This document shows, piece after piece, positions 50,232 to 59,082 of a stretch of 64,000 bases of DNA. Within the stretch, counting starts at the first letter, position 1; each line of letters begins with the position of its first letter. Where the stretch lies: the NCBI GenBank assembly GCA_964510315.1, contig CAZEAP010000009.1:1-64000 (forward strand). Direction: 5' to 3'. The position numbers and the translations under genes were made by a program. Under the pieces are notes generated by a model. That model was not told the origin of the DNA and searched no databases. It worked only from the letters and a program-made list of their open reading frames with translations. This DNA comes from CAZEAP01 sp964510315. GTDB lineage: Bacteria > Planctomycetota > Brocadiia > SM23-32.

Positions 50232-51251
50232 ATGCCAATCGGCATGCTGAAAGACAGGCGCAGAGCACAGACCACAGTCGTGGCCTGCGGGGCGGTTTTG
50301 GTGCTTGCATTCGCGCTGGCTTTCGCAGTGGACGTCGGGTATCTGGGCGTGGCCCGGGCCCGCCTCCAGAATGTGGCTGACGCCTCCTGCCTGGCGGCCG
50401 CAGAGACTCTGTTCAACGCACGGCTCAGCGGCGAAGATGAGGTAAGCGCACGGCAGAGTGCACTCGCAGAGGCACAAAGGCTGCAGCAGGCCAACTGGAA
50501 CGCGGCGGGGCTGGAAGTTGAGTTCGGCTACATGGACGAAAACGGCGCCTTCGTCTGCGCCGACGAGAGCACCCGGGCCACGGCCGTGCGTTGCTCGGCC
50601 AGCCGCGACTCCGAGGCTCCGGGCGGAAGGGTGGGGATGCTGTTCGGCACGATGCTGGGGGTGGACAGCGTCCAATCGGAAGCCACCGCCACCGCCCAGA
50701 TCAGCGCTTCGATCTACGGAATACTCGCCGGACTGCGCCCGTTCGCCATCCCGGAAGGTGCCGTCGGTGCACCGGGTCAGGTGATGACTTTTTACCCGGC
50801 ATCCCCCGACGACTACGAAGAAGGTCTTGGAGAGGACCAGGTTGCGCCGGGTTGCTGGGGTTTGCTCAACCTTGACGGCGGTTCCCTGGGCACCGATGAG
50901 TTGCAGGAATGGATCGAGAACGGCTTCAACGGCTCCGTGATCATCAGCTCAGAAGGAGGAGCGATCTGGTTCGATGGCACCAGCGGCTTTCGTGCCGCCA
51001 TCCAGGGCAGCATACGCGACATGATCGGCGAAACCTGCTACATGGTTGTCTACGACGCGGTCGAAGGGGAAGGTTCAAACGCGGACTTCCGGTGCGTCGG
51101 CTTCATTCGCGCCACCATCACGTCCTGCCGCCTAACCGGCCGAGACCCCTACATAGAGTGCCGCATAGCGGAACGATCGACACTTCACGACGTCCTGGCC
51201 GGCAGGGGTATGGAAAGCTCCAATATCCGAAAGGTGCAGCTCGTCCAGTAG
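50232..51251 (+). CDS. TadE/TadG-like Flp pilus assembly protein 1
   Basis: A 339-residue protein with an N-terminal Tad domain: basic start, one membrane helix (VLVLAFALAFAVDVGYLG, about 23-40) followed by ARARLQNVADASCLAAAETL, the hallmark of TadG-type proteins. The rest is exported and shows an unassigned C-terminal domain (about 150-339) with SIYGILAGLRPFAIPEG, VAPGCWGLLNLDGG and GFRAAIQGSIRDMIGETCYM. The ATG at 50232 has GGGAG before it. The gene is followed by a paralogue, and both lie behind a sigma-54 promoter. TadG-like proteins localise to the envelope in Flp/Tad pilus systems; a minor pilin or pilus-base role is likely. Confidence 0.8.
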   Translation: MPIGMLKDRRRAQTTVVACGAVLVLAFALAFAVDVGYLGVARARLQNVADASCLAAAETLFNARLSGEDEVSARQSALAEAQRLQQANWNAAGLEVEFGYMDENGAFVCADESTRATAVRCSASRDSEAPGGRVGMLFGTMLGVDSVQSEATATAQISASIYGILAGLRPFAIPEGAVGAPGQVMTFYPASPDDYEEGLGEDQVAPGCWGLLNLDGGSLGTDELQEWIENGFNGSVIISSEGGAIWFDGTSGFRAAIQGSIRDMIGETCYMVVYDAVEGEGSNADFRCVGFIRATITSCRLTGRDPYIECRIAERSTLHDVLAGRGMESSNIRKVQLVQ

Positions 51252-51301
51252 GACTTTGCAGGAGCGGGCGTAAGTGGCCCGCGCTTTGAGGGGAGGACAA
51301 A

Positions 51302-52315
51302 ATGGTTTTCCACGACCTAAAGAACCATCGCAAAGGACAGGTGCTCGTCATCGCCTCCCTCGCGCTGGTGATCTTCAGTGTCGCACTGGCGTTCGCCATC
51401 GACGCCGGTCATCTGGTGCTGGCTGCAGCGCGACTCCAGAACGTCTCCGATGCCTCCACGCTGGGAGCCGCTCAGGTGCTCCTCCAGGAGCACACAGCCG
51501 GGACCGAGGAGGAGGACGCTCGGGCGGCGGCCGAGGCGGAAGCCCTTCGCCTGAGGGATGCCAACTGGCCGGAGGCGGGCCTCGAGGTCGAGTTCGGTGT
51601 GCTGGACGCCAACGGGGACTTCGTCGCTGCCGACACGTCCACTCCGGCCACGGCCGTCCGCTGCAGGAGCTTTCGTAACCCCGACGCTCCCGGCGGCCCG
51701 CTGAACCTGGCATTCGCTCACCTGCTGGGAGTGGATTCGGCCAGTCCCGCCGCCCGGAGCACATCCCAGGTGGCCAGTTCCATCTACGGGGTCCTCAGCG
51801 GGCTCAGGCCGTTCGCCATACCACAGGACGCTCTGGTGCCGCCGGGACAGCAGATGAATTTCTATCCGGCCGGTGGAGGCGGCCCGGGCCACGGGCAGGC
51901 AATGGTGGCACCAGGATGCTGGGGCCTGCTTAACCTGGACGGCGGCGCCTGCGGAACGCCCGAGCTGCGCGACTGGATCCGCAACGGCTATGACGAACCC
52001 GTCATCATCGATCCCGCCGCCGGGCACCGCTGGTTCGACGGCACGCCCGGGTTTCGGGCGGCGCTGCAGCAGGCAGTCAACGACATAATCGGCGAGACCT
52101 CCTACATGGTCATCTACGATCAGGTCACCGGCCAGGGCTCCAACGGCCAGTTCCGGTGCGTCGGCTTCCTGAGAGCCACGGTGACAAGCTGCCAGATGAC
52201 GGGGGGCAATCCCCACATGACCTGCCGGGTGGAGGAAGTCGAAGACCTGCACGACATCCTGGCCGGTCAGGGTCACCAAAGCCCCAATGTGCGGAAGATC
52301 CAGATAGTGGACTGA
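51302..52315 (+). CDS. TadE/TadG-like Flp pilus assembly protein 2
   Basis: A 337-residue paralogue of the gene 50 nt upstream, with the same order of blocks: Tad helix (VIFSVALAFAIDAGHLVLAA), ARLQNVSDASTLGAA, SSIYGVLSGLRPFAIPQD, VAPGCWGLLNLDGGACGT and GFRAALQQAVNDIIGETSYM. GGGGAGGAC lies before ATG 51302. The tandem pair probably arose by duplication. The two share an operon with no promoter between, and both would be induced by sigma-54. Confidence 0.8.
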   Translation: MVFHDLKNHRKGQVLVIASLALVIFSVALAFAIDAGHLVLAAARLQNVSDASTLGAAQVLLQEHTAGTEEEDARAAAEAEALRLRDANWPEAGLEVEFGVLDANGDFVAADTSTPATAVRCRSFRNPDAPGGPLNLAFAHLLGVDSASPAARSTSQVASSIYGVLSGLRPFAIPQDALVPPGQQMNFYPAGGGGPGHGQAMVAPGCWGLLNLDGGACGTPELRDWIRNGYDEPVIIDPAAGHRWFDGTPGFRAALQQAVNDIIGETSYMVIYDQVTGQGSNGQFRCVGFLRATVTSCQMTGGNPHMTCRVEEVEDLHDILAGQGHQSPNVRKIQIVD

Positions 52316-52417
52316 GCAGGACCGGTTTGAGCACTTCTCCCGTGCCCCTTCGTTGCTTCCCGCCGCTCTTCATCCCTCCTTCCCCTCCCGTGGCATGCCC
52401 TTACCGCGTGCTGAAGT

Positions 52418-52447
52418 TTGACAATCCGCCGAAGCTGGGGGTACACT
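52418..52447 (+). promoter_or_regulatory. Sigma-70-type promoter of ilvD
   Basis: Perfect TTGACA (52418-52423), 18 nt, TACACT (52442-52447), about 46 nt before ATG 52494. Confidence 0.6.
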
Positions 52448-52493
52448 CGCTGGAACGTGGCGGAGAGGCAACTTTTCACCTGGAGAGAAGACC

Positions 52494-54164
52494 ATGGCCC
52501 TGCGGCATCGTAAAGCCACCGGCGGCATCGAACGCATGCCCAACCGCTCCCTGCTCTACGCGACGGGCATCGGCAGACAGCGCATGGACAAGCCATTCAT
52601 CGGCGTGTGCTCCAGCTTTACCGACCTGGTGCCGGGCCACATCGGCATGCGCGGCCTGGAGCGGCGTATCGAACAGGGAGTGGCAGCGGGAGGAGGAACT
52701 TCCTTCCTGTTCTACGTGCCCGGCATCTGCGACGGGATCGCCATGGGGCACGCCGGCATGCATTATTCGCTGCCCTCCAGGGAGCTGATTGCCGACATGG
52801 TGGAGTCCATCGTGGAGGCGCACCAGCTCGACGGACTCGTGCTGCTGACCAACTGCGACAAGATCACTCCGGGAATGCTGATGGCGGCCTGCCGTCTTGA
52901 TCTGCCCACCGTGGTGGTGACTGCCGGTCCCATGCGCTCCGGACACCACGCGGGCCGCCGCCTCTCACTGGTGAGGGACACTTTCGAGGCAGTGGGCCTG
53001 CACAAGGCGGGCAAGCTGCCGGAGTCGGAGGTCCGGGAACTGGAGATGGAGGCCTGTCCCGGTCCGGGCTCCTGCCAGGGCCTCTACACTGCCAACACCA
53101 TGGCCTGCCTCACAGAGGCCATGGGGATGAGCCTTCCGGGAACCGGCACCGGCCTGGCCGGTACCGCCAAAAAGCAGCGCATCGCCTATGAGGCCGGAAA
53201 GCAGGTGCTGGATTTGCTGCGTGAGGGAATAACCACCCGACAGGTCGTGACGCGGGACTCGCTGGAGAACGCCATCCGCATGGACATGGCCCTCGGGGGC
53301 TCCACCAACACCGCCCTGCACGTGCCGGCCATCGCCCATGCAGCGGAGGTAGACGTGACGCTGGAGGACTTCGACAGACTGAGCAGGGAAACTCCCCAAC
53401 TCGCCTCTCTCCGGCCGGGCGGCGACCAGATGATGGAGGACCTGGAGTTCGCCGGCGGCGTCCCCGCCGTGCTCAAGACGCTCGCTCCGCTGCTCAGCGC
53501 CGGCTGCATGACCGTCACGGGCGAAACACTCGGGGAGCTTGTGGCGGAGGCCCCCGAGGGGGATCGGCGCGTGATCCGAGCCCTGGACGACCCCATCGCG
53601 GAGCAGGGCGGCATCGCGGTTTTGAAGGGCTCCCTGGCTCCCGACGGAGCCGTGGTCAAACAGGGGGCTGTGAACCCGGAGATGCGCCGGTTCACCGGCA
53701 CCGCCCGGGTCTTTGACAGCGAGGACGCGGCCATGGATTGCCTGCTGGCCGACAAAGTCGTGCCGCGAGACGTCCTGATCGTCCGCTACGAAGGCCCCCG
53801 CGGTGGTCCCGGCATGCGTGAGTCGCTCGCACTGACCGCCGCCGTAGCCGGCTGCGGGCTGGGCGACAAGATCGCCATCGTCACCGACGGACGGTTCTCC
53901 GGCGGGACCAAGAACCTCAGCATCGGCCACGTCTCCCCCGAGGCAGCCGAGGGCGGCCCGATCGCCCTGGTCCAGGACGGAGATGAGGTCCGGGTGGACC
54001 TGCCGGAACGCGTGGTCGAACTGTTGGTCGAAAACGATGAGCTGGCACGGCGCAAGGACGCCTGGGAGGCGCCCGAGCCGAAGTTCACCCGCGGCTGGCT
54101 GGCCCGCTACGAACGGCTGGTTGCCAGTGCCGCCAGAGGCGCAATACTCGAACCGCCGAGTTGA
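52494..54164 (+). CDS. ilvD: Dihydroxy-acid dehydratase
   Basis: A 556-residue iron-sulfur dehydratase that makes the 2-keto acids of valine and isoleucine. Cluster and active-site motifs: CDGIAMGHAGMHYSLPSRE, LTNCDKITPGMLMAA and ACPGPGSCQGLYTANTMACL supply the Fe-S Cys residues. ALGGSTNTALHVPAIAH and VTDGRFSGGTKNLSIGHVSPEA are conserved near the C-terminus. Length is normal. No other ilv genes are adjacent; the SD site is AGAGAAGAC-like and modest. Confidence 0.95.
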   Translation: MALRHRKATGGIERMPNRSLLYATGIGRQRMDKPFIGVCSSFTDLVPGHIGMRGLERRIEQGVAAGGGTSFLFYVPGICDGIAMGHAGMHYSLPSRELIADMVESIVEAHQLDGLVLLTNCDKITPGMLMAACRLDLPTVVVTAGPMRSGHHAGRRLSLVRDTFEAVGLHKAGKLPESEVRELEMEACPGPGSCQGLYTANTMACLTEAMGMSLPGTGTGLAGTAKKQRIAYEAGKQVLDLLREGITTRQVVTRDSLENAIRMDMALGGSTNTALHVPAIAHAAEVDVTLEDFDRLSRETPQLASLRPGGDQMMEDLEFAGGVPAVLKTLAPLLSAGCMTVTGETLGELVAEAPEGDRRVIRALDDPIAEQGGIAVLKGSLAPDGAVVKQGAVNPEMRRFTGTARVFDSEDAAMDCLLADKVVPRDVLIVRYEGPRGGPGMRESLALTAAVAGCGLGDKIAIVTDGRFSGGTKNLSIGHVSPEAAEGGPIALVQDGDEVRVDLPERVVELLVENDELARRKDAWEAPEPKFTRGWLARYERLVASAARGAILEPPS

Positions 54165-54474
54165 ACGGAGTAGCCGGCTCCAGGCAAGCCTCGTTCCCGG
54201 AAGCCGGGCTCGCCCGGAATCAAGCCCGGGCGGTGCGCCGCACGTTGGCATGCCGAGACGCCGTGCCTTCAGGCGCCGAATGCACTTCGCTGTTCCCGCA
54301 CGCCGTAGGTTCTTCGTCCACCGCCGGTGCCCAGACGCCCTCGTCGTGATGCTTCCATGCTCGGAGTGCGACACCGGCGGCGAGCCAACGCCGACACTAC
54401 GGGTGTGTCGCCGCGGCCCTGTTGAACCCATGGAACGCCCGGACATACAATGTATGGCAACCGGTTGAGGAACT
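54165..54474. other. 310-nt intergenic region
   Basis: No gene is seen. It holds the promoter of the VWA protein gene at its right end and GC-rich sequence elsewhere. Confidence 0.4.
54422..54451 (+). promoter_or_regulatory. Sigma-70-type promoter of the VWA protein gene
   Basis: TTGAAC (54422-54427), 18 nt, TACAAT (54446-54451), about 23 nt before GTG 54475. Confidence 0.5.
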
Positions 54475-56715
54475 GTGCCCTCCTCCCGCTTTCTCAACCC
54501 TGACGCGGAGATCCGGCGAGTGGAAGAGACCGGCCTGGCATTTGAACCGTTCTTCAGCCTGTGGTTGATCGTCGGCGTTGCGTTTGTGGTCTTCGTCTTC
54601 TCCGCGCTGGCGTATCATCGGACCTCTCGCCCCCTGGCTCCAGCTCTGAAGAAGCTGTTGATCGGCCTGCGCTTCGGCGCCGTCGCCGTTCTGCTGTTGT
54701 GCCTCCTTCGGCCGAGCCTCCAGACGATCCACCACGAGCTGTCAAAGCGGCCCCTTTTGCTTCTGATGGACCGGAGCGATTCGATGACGCGCATAACGGA
54801 TACGCCGCAGGGCGAGAGCCGGTGGGACGCGGTAAGGGACCTGCTGCGGCAGCACGGGCGGGAACTGTCGGGCCTGGAGGAACGATACGAAGTGATCCGA
54901 CTGCAGTTCGCCCGAGCGCTGCTCACCGATCCGGCGGAAAGAAGTGAACGCGACACCATCCGTAGCGCTTACGGGCGGTCCCTGCAGCAAGGCTTCCGGG
55001 AAGTGGCCGGCTCGCGGTGCGACGCGGTGGTTATTTTCGGAGACGGCTCCCATAACTTCGGACCGCCCGATCCCATGGACGTCGCATCAGCGATGGCCCA
55101 GCAGGGGGTGCCCATCTACACGCTGGGCGTGGGGCAGGACGCCGCCACTGCGCAGGTGCGCGACGTGAAGCTGGTGGAGCTGAAGGCCCCTTCCGTAGTG
55201 CCACTCTACGACAAGTTTACCGTGCGCAGCCGACTGGCCTGTCGGGGGTGCAGCGGACAGGAGGTGACGGTGCGGTTCGAGTTCCCCGGCCGGGAAGCCC
55301 AGGAGACCACCGTCAAAGTGAGCCACCCGGAGGAGGTGGTGCCTCTGGAGTTCGAGGCGGTCCCCGAAGAGGAGGGCGAATTCAAGCTCAAAGTGAGCGC
55401 TAAGACTCTGCCGGGGGAATTGCTGGACACCAACAACGCGTCCAGCTCCTTCGTAAAGGTCGTACGGGAGGGACTTCGGGTGGCTTTTTACGACAGGCTG
55501 CGGCCGGAGGCAAAGTTTCTGGTACGTTCCCTGGCCACTGCGGAGGAACTTCAGGTGCGCCACCTGCTGGCCCTGCCCGGGCGCAAACTCCCCGATGCCA
55601 GGGCCGATATAGAGAAGTATGACGTCATCATCCTCGGCGACCTGAAGCCCGCAGCCTTCCCCCCGGGCTGGCCCGAGCGGCTGAAACGCGCCGTTCAGCA
55701 GAGGGGCAAGGGTCTCGTGGCCCTGCCGGGGCCTGAAGCCTGGGGAGCGGCCGGCTGGCCGCAGACTCCCGTTCGGGACCTGTTGCCGATTCGGATCGTC
55801 GACGGCCTGCGGCGAGATCCCGGCGAGCGGCCGTTCCTGATCGCCACTGCACACGCTTCCCATCCAGCACTGTCCGTCGGCGAGGACCGACAGGCCACGC
55901 TGCGGATGTGGAAAGCGCTCCCTCCAGTAGCCGGCGCGATGGTGGGGGCGGAGGCCAGGCGCGCCGCCCTGGTGCTGGCCCGAGACGAGAATGGCAATCC
56001 TCTGCTGACCGTGCAGCGGACGGGATCGGGCCGGGCGGCCTGCGTGACCGGCAACGGCACGTTCCGATGGTTTTTTACCGCGCTGGACACCCAGGACCAC
56101 CACCGGAAGTTCTGGCGCCAGATCGTGCTGTGGGCTGCCGGTGAGATGGAAGAGAAAGAGGCAAAGGTTCGGGCTGAACTCGAGCGCCAGCGCGTGGCGG
56201 TGGGCGAACAGGTCAGCATCACGGTCAAAGTGGTCGGCCCGGAGGATGAACCAATAAACGACGCGGACGTCGAGCTGAGCCTGGAGCGACCCGACAGAAG
56301 CACCAAACGCATGCCGGCCGCACTGAAAGGACGCACCGGCACATACCGGGCCGAGTACACGCCGAGGCAGGACGGGGACTACGAGCTGCACGCAGAGGCC
56401 AGGCGGAACGCGGCTGCCGTCGGGGAAGACCGGGTACTGTTCCACGCGACCGCTGCCAACCCCGAACTGGAAGACCCGGTGGCCAACCTGAAGCTGCTGC
56501 GCCGGATGGCCGCCGCCACCGAGGAGGCCGGGGGGCGGTACTACTCCTACCAGCGGGGCGGAGAGCTGTTCCGCGCCCTACGGGAGGCCGGAAGACCTCT
56601 GAAGCTCACGACTCGACGGCGTGCCGATATCTGGGACAACGCCGGCGTCTTCGTACTCTTCCTGCTGCTGATCGGCACCGAATGGGGACTCCGCAAGTGG
56701 AAGGACCTGGTATGA
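54475..56715 (+). CDS. VWA-domain membrane protein with glutamine amidotransferase-like domain
   Basis: A 746-residue protein. Two N-terminal helices (about 27-47 and 60-78) are followed by a VWA domain with the MIDAS motif D99-R-S101-D-S103 and VVIFGDGSHNFG. Two beta-sandwich regions come next, then a Rossmann-like GATase1-like domain (YDVIILGDLKPAAFP, KGLVALPGPEAWG), another Ig-like stretch (about 565-650) and a final helix (VFVLFLLLIGTEWGL). This matches the large VWA proteins of MoxR/DUF58/BatA-type clusters. No MoxR ATPase or DUF58 gene is in the window. GTG 54475 has GAGG upstream. The gmhB start overlaps its stop (ATGA). Confidence 0.82.
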   Translation: MPSSRFLNPDAEIRRVEETGLAFEPFFSLWLIVGVAFVVFVFSALAYHRTSRPLAPALKKLLIGLRFGAVAVLLLCLLRPSLQTIHHELSKRPLLLLMDRSDSMTRITDTPQGESRWDAVRDLLRQHGRELSGLEERYEVIRLQFARALLTDPAERSERDTIRSAYGRSLQQGFREVAGSRCDAVVIFGDGSHNFGPPDPMDVASAMAQQGVPIYTLGVGQDAATAQVRDVKLVELKAPSVVPLYDKFTVRSRLACRGCSGQEVTVRFEFPGREAQETTVKVSHPEEVVPLEFEAVPEEEGEFKLKVSAKTLPGELLDTNNASSSFVKVVREGLRVAFYDRLRPEAKFLVRSLATAEELQVRHLLALPGRKLPDARADIEKYDVIILGDLKPAAFPPGWPERLKRAVQQRGKGLVALPGPEAWGAAGWPQTPVRDLLPIRIVDGLRRDPGERPFLIATAHASHPALSVGEDRQATLRMWKALPPVAGAMVGAEARRAALVLARDENGNPLLTVQRTGSGRAACVTGNGTFRWFFTALDTQDHHRKFWRQIVLWAAGEMEEKEAKVRAELERQRVAVGEQVSITVKVVGPEDEPINDADVELSLERPDRSTKRMPAALKGRTGTYRAEYTPRQDGDYELHAEARRNAAAVGEDRVLFHATAANPELEDPVANLKLLRRMAAATEEAGGRYYSYQRGGELFRALREAGRPLKLTTRRRADIWDNAGVFVLFLLLIGTEWGLRKWKDLV

Positions 56716-57287
56716 ACGACCGCCGGGCTGTATTCCTGGACCGGGACGGTGTGCTCATCGAAGATGTCGGCTACCTGAGCGGCCCCGAACAGATGGAAGT
56801 GCTGCCCGGGGTGGCCGAAGCCCTGAAGGCGCTGCGGCGGGCGGGGTTCCTGCTGATCGTGGCAACCAACCAGAGCGCCATTGCGCGCGGCTGGCTCACC
56901 GAGAGGGAGCTTCGCCGGATACATCGCCGCCTCCAACAGAAGCTCCGCCGGCAGGGGGTGGAACTGGACGGTATCTACTGGTGTCCCCACCTGCCGAACG
57001 GATCGGTTGAGGCATACGCCCGGGAATGCGACTGCCGAAAACCTCGTCCGGGTCTGCTGGAGGTGGCGGCGCGGGAGCACGGCATTAACCTGGCCAGCTC
57101 GTACATGGTGGGCGACAGTCCCCGGGATGCGGAGGCGGGAAAGAGAGCCGGCTGCTACGCCATCCTGGTGGGAGAAGAGCCATGTGCCTGCGCCGACGGG
57201 TTGGCCGAGGACCTGAAAGGGGCCGCGGCGCTGATTCTGCGAAGGGAAGCAGAAGCGTCGGGGGGCCGAAGGGCACCGGCTACTTGA
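56712..57287 (+). CDS. gmhB: D-glycero-D-manno-heptose-1,7-bisphosphate phosphatase
   Basis: A 191-residue HAD phosphatase. The motif I VFLDRDGVLIED has nucleophile Asp at about 10 and the D-x-D pattern. VATNQSAIARG holds motif II, and the zinc-binding loop CPHLP with ECDCRKPRPG is specific for GmhB/HisB-N. MVGDSPRDAEAGKRAGC is motif IV. It removes the 7-phosphate from heptose bisphosphate in ADP-heptose synthesis, in keeping with the heptosyltransferase-like gene at 18.2 kb. It is coupled to the VWA gene by a 4-nt overlap, and its stop overlaps the convergent gene by 8 nt. Confidence 0.9.
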   Translation: MNDRRAVFLDRDGVLIEDVGYLSGPEQMEVLPGVAEALKALRRAGFLLIVATNQSAIARGWLTERELRRIHRRLQQKLRRQGVELDGIYWCPHLPNGSVEAYARECDCRKPRPGLLEVAAREHGINLASSYMVGDSPRDAEAGKRAGCYAILVGEEPCACADGLAEDLKGAAALILRREAEASGGRRAPAT

Positions 57288-59064
57288 CGGTCTGGAGGTC
57301 AGGATCGACCTGGTACTTCTCGGGCACCTCCTCAACCTCGGGCCTGCCCTCCTTCTGGGCCTTTTCGATGTTTTTCATCACCGTTTCGACCTTTTCTTCG
57401 CCCAGACGCTGCTTCAGGTTGCTGAGCAACTCCTCAGACAGGTTGTACCTGCCGGACAGGACATCCACAAGGACCGAATCCTTGATCTGCTCGTAGCGAA
57501 CGGTCCCGCGGAGTGTGCGCTTGTCGCTCTGACTCCACCTCTCAGAGTAGAGACGGGCCTTCTTTTCCAGGACCGCAGCCTTCTCGTCGAGTCCGGCGGC
57601 CGTATAGAGCACGGCGCGCGTTATCATACCGCGGACGAGCCGGCGCATGGCGCTGAAAGTCATGGAGCTGGTGTAGTCCTTGATCCGCCAGTCCAGATAC
57701 TCGTCGTAGGACTTCCCCATCGCAAACTCGGGGAACTTCGTTTTAAGTATCTGGAAGTATTCCCGGGACTTTTCGTTGTCGCCCATGAAATGAAATTCAA
57801 CGACGCCGCTGTACAGGAAAGCAGCGTATGCTCTCCACACACCCTTTTTGTACCTGTCCCTCCAGGTTTCCATAGCCCGCTCGAAGAATTTGACAGTGGC
57901 GTCGGCAAACCGGTAGTCCGTGCCCCACTCCTTCAGCCATCTCCCCTTTTGGTCGAACAACATGCGGCCGTGCTTAACGAGGTTCTGCAGACTGCCGTAG
58001 ATCAACCGCTCAAGCTGCACGCGCTCAAAGTCGTAGACCTCCTCTTTGTCGGTAAACCATTTATCCGCCCATTCCCGGGCCACCGGCTGGGGCAGACCAA
58101 ATCGATCGACAGTGCCGAAGAGGCGGCTTTCCTTCTCTGCCAACTTCTCCAGCCCGACCGTAGCCCAGTAGATGGAATGCGGATACGGGCTGCGCCAGTC
58201 GAACGGACCGTAGGCGTCCATAAGGTCGACCATGCGCTGGGGCTGGAGCTTCAGCTCCTCCCGGAGTCGCTTTGACCGGGCGTAGATTTCCACCTTTTTC
58301 AGAGCTTCCTTCGAAGCGGGCTTGTTCAGCAACGCGCGCACTTTGCGGGGAACCTTGGCCGGCTGGTCCTGCCAGAGGAAGTAGTGCTTGGCGATATCGA
58401 AATCCCACTCTCGGCACCTCTCGACGAGCCGGCGGACCTCGGAATCCTCCAGGAGTTTCTCCACGTTGCCAGGAGCCTTGGCGAGCTGCCGGAGCTTCTC
58501 CCTGTCACCTGGTCCTCCGAGAACTTCGTGCATCAGAAGCGCGAACCGTTCCTTATAGAAAACGTGCGCGTAGTCGTCCTGCTGACCGATCTTATGCCAG
58601 GTGATCCACGCGAGGGTCCAGTACAGCTCAGGGGAATTGGGGTTTTGCGGGATGCCCTCGTCCCGCAAAAGCTCGATACCCTTCTTGACCCAATCCCACC
58701 GGCTGGGCAGGTAGTCCAACTGGCTGCTCACGTTATATGCCATGTTCCACCCATGGTAGTCCCAGACTTCGGGGACGCGGGGCGAAAGCTTGCAGGCCCA
58801 ATCAGCCAGTTGGACCAGTTCGAAGTATCGCTTCTCTCGCTCCAGAGCGGCGGCGCGTATCCAAACTACGTCGATGATGATGCCTCTGGCCCATCCCAGC
58901 ACCTGGGTTGCCAGCGCCAACTGAGGGCTGAGTCCTTTGACGGGCTCGTTGGTCAGGTCGTATTGGGCCCGCATTCGGCGGAGCGGTCGCACAGCCGTGC
59001 TTGTGGCCGCCAGCAGGGCCACGGCCAGCGCCGCGATGAAGAACCTTCTGAACTTTGTCCCCAC
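57280..59064 (-). CDS. Large helical, TPR-like protein of the ABC exporter operon
   Basis: A 594-residue protein with an N-terminal membrane segment (FFIAALAVALLAATSTAV), probably uncleaved, and then a long alpha-helical region. The helices resemble TPR or other repeat scaffolds: WARGIIIDVVWIRAAALERE, ADWACKLSPRVPEVWDYHGW, and pairs in the middle. It is mostly charged and lacks catalytic motifs. Its position 18 nt after the permease gene makes it the third member of the operon. I recall this trio as typical for Planctomycetota genomes, but the function is unknown. Confidence 0.7.
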   Translation of the reverse strand: MGTKFRRFFIAALAVALLAATSTAVRPLRRMRAQYDLTNEPVKGLSPQLALATQVLGWARGIIIDVVWIRAAALEREKRYFELVQLADWACKLSPRVPEVWDYHGWNMAYNVSSQLDYLPSRWDWVKKGIELLRDEGIPQNPNSPELYWTLAWITWHKIGQQDDYAHVFYKERFALLMHEVLGGPGDREKLRQLAKAPGNVEKLLEDSEVRRLVERCREWDFDIAKHYFLWQDQPAKVPRKVRALLNKPASKEALKKVEIYARSKRLREELKLQPQRMVDLMDAYGPFDWRSPYPHSIYWATVGLEKLAEKESRLFGTVDRFGLPQPVAREWADKWFTDKEEVYDFERVQLERLIYGSLQNLVKHGRMLFDQKGRWLKEWGTDYRFADATVKFFERAMETWRDRYKKGVWRAYAAFLYSGVVEFHFMGDNEKSREYFQILKTKFPEFAMGKSYDEYLDWRIKDYTSSMTFSAMRRLVRGMITRAVLYTAAGLDEKAAVLEKKARLYSERWSQSDKRTLRGTVRYEQIKDSVLVDVLSGRYNLSEELLSNLKQRLGEEKVETVMKNIEKAQKEGRPEVEEVPEKYQVDPDLQTVK

Positions 59065-59082
59065 GGGCCTCTCCGGCTCAGT

